From positions 62,001 to 126,000 of the forward strand of contig NZ_CCAE010000008.1 in the NCBI RefSeq assembly GCF_000723405.1: a stretch of 64,000 nt of DNA, written 5' to 3'. Numbering within the stretch: the first letter of the stretch is position 1; every line of letters starts with the position of its first letter. The position numbers and the translations under genes were made by a program. This document shows positions 9,906-18,200 of the stretch, one piece after another. The DNA is from Hydrogenophaga intermedia (GTDB taxonomy: Bacteria; Pseudomonadota; Gammaproteobacteria; Burkholderiales; Burkholderiaceae_C). The notes beneath the pieces were generated by a model. The model had not been told where the DNA came from. It was given only the letters and a program-made list of their open reading frames with translations, and ran no database searches.

Positions 9906-10141
9906 TTCAGTTCGCGGGCGCTCTTGGCCAAAGGCTCAGCCATACCTTTGCGAATGGACTCGCGCATGCCCGGCACGGACAGCAGGTGCATCGTCTCCTG
10001 CATGGCGGCCCAGTCCTCGGCCGACACCAACACGGCCGAAGCATTCTTGCCGGCAATGATGACGGGCTGATGCGACTCGGTCGCCTGATCGATCAGGCGA
10101 TAGAGATTGGCGCGCGCGGCGGATGCGGTCAACACGTTCAT
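9899..10141 (-). CDS. yefM: YefM-family antitoxin
   Basis: 80 aa. The N-terminus MNVLTASAARANLYRLIDQ followed by a VIIAGKNASAVLVSAEDW block is the Phd/YefM DNA-binding fold; the basic/acidic C-terminal part would wrap the YoeB toxin. It is first in the two-gene operon and overlaps yoeB by 7 nt. The ATG has a GGAG Shine-Dalgarno 6 nt upstream and a good promoter at 10164-10192. In this family the antitoxin represses its own promoter, with YoeB as co-repressor. Confidence 0.93.
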   Translation of the reverse strand: MNVLTASAARANLYRLIDQATESHQPVIIAGKNASAVLVSAEDWAAMQETMHLLSVPGMRESIRKGMAEPLAKSARELKW

Positions 10142-10163
10142 GGGGTACTCCGGAAGGAGCGAA

Positions 10164-10192
10164 AGCGTACGTTTTTACGCACGCCATGTCAA
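10164..10192 (-). promoter_or_regulatory. yefM-yoeB promoter
   Basis: On the - strand TTGACA (10192-10187) is followed after exactly 17 nt by TACGCT (10169-10164). The -35 is a perfect sigma-70 consensus; the -10 is weaker. The ATG is 22 nt beyond the -10. This is the clearest promoter in the window. Confidence 0.72.
10165..10180. promoter_or_regulatory. Candidate YefM operator overlapping the -10
   Basis: GCGTA (10165-10169) and TACGC (10176-10180) form an inverted repeat around a 6-nt spacer and overlap the -10 of the yefM promoter, where an autorepressor would act. YefM/YoeB complexes are known to bind short palindromes at their own promoter; the match to this site is inferred. Confidence 0.45.
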
Positions 10193-10230
10193 GACATGCA
10201 TTCACCGCTGCCGCCGCCGCTCCCACACAG

Positions 10231-10264
10231 CGCCAAGCGAGGAGCACTCTTGCTCCTTCTGGCG
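10231..10264 (-). terminator. Hairpin after the last gene of the - strand operon (candidate terminator)
   Basis: The arms AGGAGCA (10240-10246) and TGCTCCT (10251-10257) close a 4-nt loop, and an outer CGCCA/TGGCG pair (10231-10235, 10260-10264) lengthens the stem. It begins 9 nt past the stop of the last hydrolase. No T-run follows on the - strand, so intrinsic termination would be weak; it may instead stabilise the 3' end. Confidence 0.45.
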
Positions 10265-10272
10265 TTGCGGCA

Positions 10273-11172
10273 TCATCGAAACGCCGATTCCCCCATCCAC
10301 CGCCTCACCAACCCCACCAACCGCTGCTGACTCGCCAGCGTCGTGAACGTGTGGTCGCAGCGGTCGAAGTACTCGATCAGCAGTTTCCCCTTGAAGTCCA
10401 GCGAGGGAAACGCGTCCTGCAATTGCCGGCGGTAGTTGTGCTGGCGCTCGCGATCGGAGGTGAGCACGGCGAGGAACTGCGCGCCGTTGCCCAGCGCGCG
10501 GCCGTAGGCGTTTTCGAGGAAGGCGCGCACCTCGGGGTGTTCCAGCGTCACGGCGGGCCGCGCAGCGGCCATATCACTCGCCGCCCCGTCCTCCTCGGCA
10601 GGCACCTCGTGCGCGGGGCGCTTCTTCAGCAGCTTCCACAGCGGGTGCCGCCCCATGGCCACGTTCTTCCAGGTGCGCAGGCTCAGCAGGCGGCCGGAGT
10701 AGTGCTTGACGTAGTAGCCCGTGGTGCGCGGGATCGAAGGGTCGAGCAGGGCCACGCCAGCCACGCGCGGGTCGGTCGACGCATAGATCACCGAGTGATC
10801 GGCGCCCGAGCACAGGCCCATCAGCACCACGCGCTTCACCTGCCGCGTGGCCTGCAGGGTGTCGATGATCTCCCGTATGTCGGCCACGGTCGCGTCCAGC
10901 GGGGCCGAGCCGTCCTCGCGCGCGGCGCTGTCGCCCAGACCGGAGAGGTCCACGCGCAGCACGGGGAAACCATCGGCCGACAAGGCCCGCGCCAGCGACA
11001 CGTGCAGCCGGTTGGGACCGACGCGGTGGATGATGCCGGCGTTGAGAATGATGACGAAGGGCGGGTCCTCGCGCGGCACCTGTCCATCGGCCGGCGGCAG
11101 GGGCGGCGTGACGACGCCCACCAGGCCCTTGCCCTGACCCAGCAGCAATGTCTGTTCGGCGGCGTGGCTCAT
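10273..11172 (-). CDS. Alpha/beta-hydrolase with cysteine elbow (label K)
   Basis: 299 aa. The ATG (11172) overlaps the upstream hydrolase stop in an ATGA. It has the same architecture as the gene at 8788-9648: a RVDLSGLGDS segment, then GLCSGADH with C121 as candidate nucleophile, and a late FDRCDHTFTT segment for the catalytic His. It is the final gene of the ~52-kb - strand train. NrpsI, two genes upstream, ends in a bare T domain, so this enzyme and its partner are candidates for chain release or transfer. Family membership is clear; the role is inferred. Confidence 0.85.
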   Translation of the reverse strand: MSHAAEQTLLLGQGKGLVGVVTPPLPPADGQVPREDPPFVIILNAGIIHRVGPNRLHVSLARALSADGFPVLRVDLSGLGDSAAREDGSAPLDATVADIREIIDTLQATRQVKRVVLMGLCSGADHSVIYASTDPRVAGVALLDPSIPRTTGYYVKHYSGRLLSLRTWKNVAMGRHPLWKLLKKRPAHEVPAEEDGAASDMAAARPAVTLEHPEVRAFLENAYGRALGNGAQFLAVLTSDRERQHNYRRQLQDAFPSLDFKGKLLIEYFDRCDHTFTTLASQQRLVGLVRRWMGESAFR

Positions 11173-11936
11173 TGCACCGTCCAGTCCACGATGCGCCGAA
11201 GCAGCTTCACCGGCACGGCGCCCGCACCGGTGTGCCGGTCTTCCAGCCACGCGGGTTGTACCTCGATGGACTCGATGGCCGAGCCATCGCCCGGCGGCAG
11301 CGCGGCGCCCAGTGCGCGCCAGGCATCGCGCGCTTCGCTCACCACGGCCAGCGTGCGCGCGGGCCAGGTAGGCGCGGGGTTCACCAGGTCGATGCCTTCG
11401 ATGTCCTGCACCAGCGCCTCGTTCATGGGAAAACCGAGCAGCTCCGAAGCCCCATCGCTCAGGCCGCGCGTGCGCAGGGTCTGCGCGTGCAAATCGCGCA
11501 ACTCCGCCAGATGCTCACGCCCGCTGACCACCGGATCCCACAGCACCAGACCGTCCACGTCGCGCCGGCGCTTCGCGGCCGCGCGCGCGGCAAGCGTGGC
11601 GCCCAGGCGCAGGCCCACCAGCGTCACGCGCTGCAGGCCGGCGGTGTCCTTCAGTTCGTCGATGGCGGTCTGCACGTCCTCGATCCAGCCGTCGAGGCGC
11701 GCCTCGCCCATGTCGCCGGCCGAGTCGCCAGTGCCGTGGTAGTCGAAGCGCAGCACGTGCACGCCCGCTTCACCGAGCCACTTACCCAACTGGGCCATGC
11801 TGCGGTGGGCGCGCAGGTACTCCGCGCCCCAGGGCGCGCACAGCACCGCACCGCGCGCCCGGCCACCGGTGGCGTGCGCGGGCGTGTAGAGCCCGAACAG
11901 GCGGCGCGAGCGCTCGCCGAAGTAGAGGGGCGTCAT
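11169..11936 (-). CDS. Alpha/beta-hydrolase without nucleophile (Arg elbow, label J)
   Basis: 255 aa. I start it at the ATG at 11936 because this overlaps the NrpsI stop as ATGA; the frame runs open further upstream only as a shadow inside NrpsI. The LRFDYHGTGDS segment is intact, but the elbow reads VGLRLGATL, with R110 where Ser or Cys is expected. GLRLGA is, as I recall, seen in hydrolases of exosortase-A loci, so the substitution may be a family trait rather than recent decay. It is paired with the Cys-elbow enzyme downstream (ATGA overlap), mirroring the pair at 7976-9648. Confidence 0.82.
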   Translation of the reverse strand: MTPLYFGERSRRLFGLYTPAHATGGRARGAVLCAPWGAEYLRAHRSMAQLGKWLGEAGVHVLRFDYHGTGDSAGDMGEARLDGWIEDVQTAIDELKDTAGLQRVTLVGLRLGATLAARAAAKRRRDVDGLVLWDPVVSGREHLAELRDLHAQTLRTRGLSDGASELLGFPMNEALVQDIEGIDLVNPAPTWPARTLAVVSEARDAWRALGAALPPGDGSAIESIEVQPAWLEDRHTGAGAVPVKLLRRIVDWTVQ

Positions 11937-14900
11937 GCCTTGACCACCCCCTTGCCAGCCGCCGCCGAAGCGACCACCTGGCGCAGGTTCTGGAAGAACA
12001 GGGTGCGCGCGTCCATGCGCCAGCCCAGCTTCTGCTCCACCGCCAGCACCACGCGCAAGGAGAGCAGCGAGTGCCCGCCGAGTTCGAAGAAGTTGTCCTC
12101 CGCGCCCACGCGCTCCACCTTCAGGATGTCGCGCCAGATCTCGGCCATGGTCTGCTCGGCCCCGCCCTCGGGCGGCACGAAGTGGCGCGCGGCCTGCACC
12201 GCGTTCTTGAAGGGGTCGGGCAGCGCGGCGCGGTCGACCTTGCCGTTGGGCGTGAGCGGGATCGTGTCCACCGCCGCCACCACGGACGGGATCATGTAAT
12301 CGGGCAGGTCGCGGCGCAGGTGGCGGCGCACGTCGCTGGCGGTCAGGTCGGCGCCCGGCGCGAAGACGATGTAGGCCACCAGGCGCAGGTCGCCGGGCGC
12401 GGCCTCGCGGCCCATCACCACGGTTTGCTGCACGGCCTCGTGCGTGGCCAGGCGGGTTTCGATCTCGCCGAGCTCGATCCGGAAGCCGCGGATCTTGACC
12501 TGGTGGTCGAGCCGGCCCAGGTGGTGCAGGCGCCCGTCGGCGTCCCAGCGCGCGAGGTCGCCGGTGCGGTAGAGGCGAGCGCCCGATGACGACGCGAACG
12601 GATCGGCCACGAAGCGCTCGGCCGTGAGCTCGGGCCGCTGGTGGTACCCCAGGGCCACGCCCGCGCCGCCGATCCACAGCTCACCGGGCACGCCCACGGG
12701 CAGGGGCTGCTGCTGTGCGTCGAGCACGTAGACCTGGGTGTTGGCGATGGGCCGGCCGATGGTGACCGGCGCGGGCGATGGCGCCACGCGCTCGGCCGTC
12801 GACCAGATGGTCGTCTCGGTGGGGCCGTAGAGGTTCCAGAGCTGGCCCACGCGCGCGAGCAGCGCATCGGCCAGTTCGCGCGGCAGGCCTTCGCCGCCGC
12901 AGAAGGCGCGCAGGTTCGGCGAACCGGTCCAGCCCGATTCGATGAGCAGCCGCCAGGTGGCGGGCGTGGCCTGCAGCACCGTGGCGCCGCCGGCCTGCAA
13001 GGCCTTGGCGAGGTCCTGTCCGTCGCTCGCGGTGTCGCGCGAAATCAGTTCTACGCGCGCGCCCACCAGCAGCGGCAGGTACAACTCCAGGCCGGCGATG
13101 TCGAAAGAGATGGTGGTGACAGCGGCCAGCACGTCGTCCGCCGTCAGGCCCGGCGCCTCGCGCATGGTGCCGAGGAAGTTGCTCAGCCCACCGTGCGCCA
13201 CCACCACGCCCTTGGGGCGTCCGGTGGAGCCGGAGGTGTAGATCACGTAGACCGGGTCGCTCGGCGCGGTGTTGCCATCGAGGTCTGCGCTGTCCAGCGC
13301 TGCCAGCGCCGCGGCCTCGCGCGCCGGGTCGAACACGCGCCCACCGGCGGGCGCATCCACCGCGTCGGCCGCTTCACCGGTAGTGAGCAGCACCGTGGCG
13401 CCGCTGTCCTCCAGCATGTAGGCCAGGCGCTCGGCGGGGAAGCCCGGGTCCAGCGGCACGTAGGCGCCGCCGGCCTTCTGCACCGCGAGCAGCGCCACCA
13501 GCATGTCCAGCGAGCGTTCGATGCACACGCCCACGCGCACGCCCGGCGCCACGCCCAGCGCGCGCAGGTGGCGCGCCCACTGGTTGGCGCGGCGGTTGAG
13601 TTCGCCGTAGTTCAACGACGCGCCTTCGAAGCGCGCGGCCTCGCGGTCCGGCGCGCTCGCGGCCTGGCGCTCGAACTGGCGCACGAATGGGGCCGTGTCG
13701 AGCGACCGTGCGCTGGCATTGAAGTCCACCAGGATCTGGTGGCGCTCATCCGCGGTGAGCAGCGGCAGGCGGCTGATCGGCGCGTCGCCCTGCTCCACCA
13801 CGGCGCGCAGCAGCGTCTGCAGTTGCGAGCCCAGGCGTTGCATGTGCGCGGCGGAATACAGGTCGCTGCGGTACTCCAGGCTGCACAGGATGCGCCCCTC
13901 ATGCTCGCGCGCGAACCAGGTGATCTCGTTGAGCGCGCCGCCGCTGTGCACAGCCACGTCGCCTTGCCCACCTGCGGCACCGCCGGCCTGGTGGTAGACC
14001 ACCGCGAACTGGAACAGCGGCGAGTGCTGGAAGCTGCGCACCGGGCGCACGCGCTCCACCACGGCCTCGAAGGGCGTCTCGCGGTGCGCGTGCGCGTCCA
14101 GCAAGGCGCCGCGCGCGCGGGCCAGCAACTCGGAGAAGGCCGGGTCGTCGGCCGTGCGCACGCGCAGCACCAGCAGGTTGACGAAGGGGCCGATGAGGTC
14201 TTCGAACTCGGCCCTTTCGCGCACGCCCATGGGGCTGCCGAGCAGCACGTCGCCCTGCCCCGTGTGCGCGCGCAGCAGCGCGGCGGCGGCGGCCAGGAAG
14301 GCCATGTAGACGGTGGCGTGGCGCTCGTGCACCCAGCGCTTGAGCGCGGCGCTGAAGGCGGCGTCGAACTCGAAGTCCACCGTGGCGCCGCGCGCGGGCG
14401 CGTCGCTGGCCGGCAGGTCGGGCGGGAACATCGAGGTCTGCGGCGCGCCCTTGAGCGCGTCGTCCCACCAGTCGAGTTCGGCGCGGATGGCATCGGGGTG
14501 CTGGTGCTCGCGCTGCCAGGCGGCGTAGTCGGCGTACTGCAGGCGTGCGGAAGGTTCGGACGGTTCGGGTGATTCGGGCGCGGGCGCTTTCAGCTCCTGC
14601 GCCAGCTCGCGCAACAGGATCTGCAGCGACCACGCGTCCACCGCGATGTGGTGCGCCGCCACGATGAGCGCGTAGCCCTCGGGCGCGAAGTCCAGCAACT
14701 CGAAGCGCAGCGGCGTCTGGCGCGACAGGTCGATGGGCGTGTGCACCGCGCGCTCCCGCGCGGCCTGCACGGCGGCCAGGCGTTCGTTGGCGGGCAGGTG
14801 GCGCAGGTCGTGCACGGTCACGGGCGGCACGTCCACGCGGCGCGCGCCGGGCACCTCGCCCTCTTGCACGAAGTGCACGCGCAGGCCCAGGTGGCGCGCG

Positions 14901-15286
14901 TGCACGCGCTGCACGGCGGCCAGCAGTTGCTCGCGCGGCACCTCGCCATTCACCGGCCAGGCCAGGGCCAGCAGGTAGGTGGTGCTCTCCGGCTCCAGTT
15001 GCTGCAGGATCCACAGGCGTTCCTGGAACAGCGAGAGCGGCAACAGGCCGTCGTGCGCCACGGTGGGGCGCGGCGCGGCCTCGGCTTTCGGCGCTGGATG
15101 CGGCGCGTGCGCCACCGCGCCGCGCTCGGCCAGCAGCGCCATCAGTTCGGTCTTGTGCCCGGCGATGGCGGTTTTCAGCTCGTCGTCGAGCCGGCCGCGG
15201 CTGGCGCTCACGCGCAGCCGGCCTTCGGCCACCTCCAGGTCCACACCCAGCCCCTCCAGCCGGTGCAGCAGTTCACGCGCGTTCAA
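11933..15286 (-). CDS. NrpsI: TubC-type docking-C-A(Gly)-T
   Basis: 1117 aa. The start is TTG (15286) overlapping the PksH stop as TTGA, with GGGAGGAG 8 nt upstream; it yields a complete N-terminal docking domain (~1-60) of the TubC_N beta-hairpin type. C is ~75-500 with HHIAVDAW (H212-H213); the motif glycine is replaced by A218, a mild variant. A is ~520-1020 with TSGSTGRPKG and YGPTETT; its pocket residues read DILQFGLIW plus the K of NGKVDR, a glycine-type code. T is GGHSL, S1073. The protein stops soon after T with no TE, epimerase or reductase. It should add the second glycine after PksH and then hand over or release its chain; hydrolase genes J and K follow directly. Confidence 0.93.
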   Translation of the reverse strand: MNARELLHRLEGLGVDLEVAEGRLRVSASRGRLDDELKTAIAGHKTELMALLAERGAVAHAPHPAPKAEAAPRPTVAHDGLLPLSLFQERLWILQQLEPESTTYLLALAWPVNGEVPREQLLAAVQRVHARHLGLRVHFVQEGEVPGARRVDVPPVTVHDLRHLPANERLAAVQAARERAVHTPIDLSRQTPLRFELLDFAPEGYALIVAAHHIAVDAWSLQILLRELAQELKAPAPESPEPSEPSARLQYADYAAWQREHQHPDAIRAELDWWDDALKGAPQTSMFPPDLPASDAPARGATVDFEFDAAFSAALKRWVHERHATVYMAFLAAAAALLRAHTGQGDVLLGSPMGVRERAEFEDLIGPFVNLLVLRVRTADDPAFSELLARARGALLDAHAHRETPFEAVVERVRPVRSFQHSPLFQFAVVYHQAGGAAGGQGDVAVHSGGALNEITWFAREHEGRILCSLEYRSDLYSAAHMQRLGSQLQTLLRAVVEQGDAPISRLPLLTADERHQILVDFNASARSLDTAPFVRQFERQAASAPDREAARFEGASLNYGELNRRANQWARHLRALGVAPGVRVGVCIERSLDMLVALLAVQKAGGAYVPLDPGFPAERLAYMLEDSGATVLLTTGEAADAVDAPAGGRVFDPAREAAALAALDSADLDGNTAPSDPVYVIYTSGSTGRPKGVVVAHGGLSNFLGTMREAPGLTADDVLAAVTTISFDIAGLELYLPLLVGARVELISRDTASDGQDLAKALQAGGATVLQATPATWRLLIESGWTGSPNLRAFCGGEGLPRELADALLARVGQLWNLYGPTETTIWSTAERVAPSPAPVTIGRPIANTQVYVLDAQQQPLPVGVPGELWIGGAGVALGYHQRPELTAERFVADPFASSSGARLYRTGDLARWDADGRLHHLGRLDHQVKIRGFRIELGEIETRLATHEAVQQTVVMGREAAPGDLRLVAYIVFAPGADLTASDVRRHLRRDLPDYMIPSVVAAVDTIPLTPNGKVDRAALPDPFKNAVQAARHFVPPEGGAEQTMAEIWRDILKVERVGAEDNFFELGGHSLLSLRVVLAVEQKLGWRMDARTLFFQNLRQVVASAAAGKGVVKA

Positions 15287-18200
15287 AACTCGATCTCCTC
15301 CCGATCGTCGTCGTTGGATTCTGTGGTGGCCATGCCCTCTTGCACCCGTTGTGCCAGGGCTTGCAGCGTGGACGCGTCGAACATGTCGCGCAGCGCCAGT
15401 TGCACGCCCATGGATTCGCGGATGCGCGCGAGCACCCGCGTAGCCAGCAGCGAGTGTCCACCCAAATGGAAGAAGTCGTCGTGCGCGGCGACGCTGTCGA
15501 CGCCCAGCAACTCCACCCAGATGGCGGCCAGGCGGGTCTGCACCTCGCCCTGCGGCAGCTCGTCCGCGTTCAGGGCGCGCGCGCCGGCGGGCGCCGCGTC
15601 CTTCGCGGGCGTGGCCTCACGCGGCGCGGACTCGGTGCGCGGCGCCTCGGCCGGCGGCTTCAGCGCGGCCGCGCGCGTCAGCGACAAGGCCTTGGGCAGG
15701 TCGTAGGGCACCACCACCACGCGGCGCAGTTCGCTGGCGAGCACGCGCTCGAAGGCGTCCAGCCCGTCTTGCGTGCCGATCGCCTTGGCGAGGTAGGCGT
15801 CCCAGGCGGCGCGGCGCCAGGCGGGCACCTCCAGCTTGGCGGCCATGCCCACCTCGCGCCAGGCGCCCCAGTCGAAGGCCACCACGCGGCGCCAGGCCGG
15901 CGGCACCTCGGCCGATTCGGCAAAGGCGTCGAGCACGGCGTTGGCCGAGGCGTAGTCGGCCACGCCGGGCGCGCCCAGCACGGCGTTGATGGAGCTCATC
16001 AGTACCACCAGCTCCAGCGGCGTGTCGGCCAGCAGCTCGCGCAGCACGCGCAGGCCGTCGAGCTTGGGCGCGAGCACGGCCTCGATCGACTCGGGCGTCT
16101 TCAGTGCCGAGAGCGAGCCCTCGCCAGCCACGCCGGCGGCGTGGATCACCGCGTCGATGCGGCCCCAGCGCGCGCGCGCTGCCTGCACGGCAGCGGCCAT
16201 GGCGCTCGCATCGGCGGCGTCGGCCTGGGCCAGTTCCACCTCGCCGCCCGCCGCTTCGATGGCGCGCAACGCGGTGATGGTGAGCGAATGTCGGTCGTCG
16301 GCGCCTTTAGCCGCGAGCCAGGCGTCCCACTCGGCGCGCGGCGGCAGGGCCGTGCGCGCGGTGAGCAGCAAGCGCGCACGTCGGCGCTCGGCCAGGCGCT
16401 GCGCGATGGCCAGGCCCATGCCGCCCAGGCCACCCGTCATCAGCACCACGGCGCCTTCGCTCAGCGGCAGGGCATCGGCGTTCGCAGCGGGCAGCGCGGT
16501 GTGCTCGTGGCGGCGCAGCCAGCGCTGGCCCTGGCGGCGCGCCACCATGTCTTCCTCGTCGCGCGCCACGGCTTCGTCGCACAGGTGTTGCGCGGCCAGG
16601 TCGTCCGCCACGCCAGCCTCCAGGTCGATCTGGCGCCCGCGCAGGCCCGGCATCTCCAGCGGCAGGGCCAGCACAGGGCCGACGGCCAAGGCGGCGGCCG
16701 ATTGCGCCACGGGCTCGCCGAGCACGCTGTGCGCGCCGGCCGTGGCCACGATGACACGCACGGGCTCGCTGGCGGTGGGCGCCAGCGCGGCGGCCAGGGC
16801 CACGGGCGCGTGGTGCAGCCAGTCGCGCTGCTTGGCGGGCGTGGCCGCGCCGGCCCCGAGTCCCCACAGCGCGAAGGCGCCCACCACGGGCTGGCCGCCC
16901 GCGCGGGCCTGGGCCACGGCCGATTCGGCCTCACCCGCTTCCTTGATTCGAAGGGCCGAGGCACCGGCCTCGCGCACCCGGCGCGCAAGCGCCTCGGCCA
17001 ACGCGTCCGCGCCGCCTGCGATGAGCCAGGTGCCGGGCAACGTGGCCGCGCGGTTCAGCGGTGCGCGCGCCCAGGTGGGTGCGAACAGCCAGTCGGCCAC
17101 GTCGCGGCTGAAGGCCACGCTGTTGGCATCCCCCGCGTCGGCGGCCGGCGCCGCAGCGGTGGCGGTGGCCGACGGCGCGGACGCCTCGATCGTGTGGCGC
17201 TGCCGCTCGAACGGATACGTGGGCAGCGGCACGCGGCGCGCGGGCCGCCCACCGTGCAGACCGGCCCAGTTCAGCGACACACCCGCCAGCCACAGGCGGC
17301 CCGCTGCTTCCAGCGCGGCAGGCGCTTCCTGCTTCGCTTCGCGCGCACCACCCAACGACGCGGCCACACGGCGCGCGCCCTGCGGCCCCAGCGCCATGCC
17401 GGCCAGCGTGGCCAGCGCGCGACCCGGGCCCACCTCCAGCAGGTGCAGCGAGGCATCGGCCGCCAGCGTGCGCACGCCGGCCTCGAACAGCACCGCGCGG
17501 CGCAGGTGCTCGGCGTAGTACGCGGGCGAGGTCGCCTGCTCGGGCGTGATCCACAGGCCCGTGACGTTGGAGACGTAGGGCAGCGTGGGCGCGTTGAGCC
17601 TGAGCCCGCTCACCAGCGCGGTGAAGGGTTCCAGCACGCCGTCCATCATCGAGGAGTGGAAGGCGTGCGAGGTGTGCAGCGCCTGCGCCTCGGTGCCCTG
17701 CGCGGCCAGTGCGGCCAGGCCGGCGTCCAGGGCCTCGCGTGGGCCGGCGATGGCGCACAGCCCCGGCGCGTTCACCGCCGCGATCTCCAGCGTGGGCGCG
17801 TTCGCCGCCAGCCAGGCGCGCAGCGGGCCTTCGGCCATGTGCACCGCGGCCATGCCACCCGGCGCCATGCCCTGCATCAGCCGGCCGCGCGCGGCCACCA
17901 GCGTGAGCGCGTCGGCCAGCGACAGCACGCCCGCCAGGTGCGCGGCCACGTACTCGCCGATGCTGTGGCCCAGCATGGCGGCCGGGCGCACGCCCCAGCT
18001 TTGCCACAGCAGGGCCAGCGCGTATTCGCAGACGAACAGCGCGGGTTGCGCGTAGCGCGTTTGATTGATGGTCTTGTCGCCGGCCGGCGCGAACAGCAGC
18101 TCCCGCAGGTCGCGGCCCAGGGGCTCGCGCAGCAACTCGGCACAGCGGTCCACCGCGTCGCGGTAGACGTCGTACTGCGCGTAGAGGCCCGCGCCCATGC

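Noticed and set aside
11169-12677. 502-aa version of hydrolase J
   Set aside because: The extra residues are an out-of-frame reading of NrpsI; the ATGA overlap at 11936 gives a complete 255-aa hydrolase.
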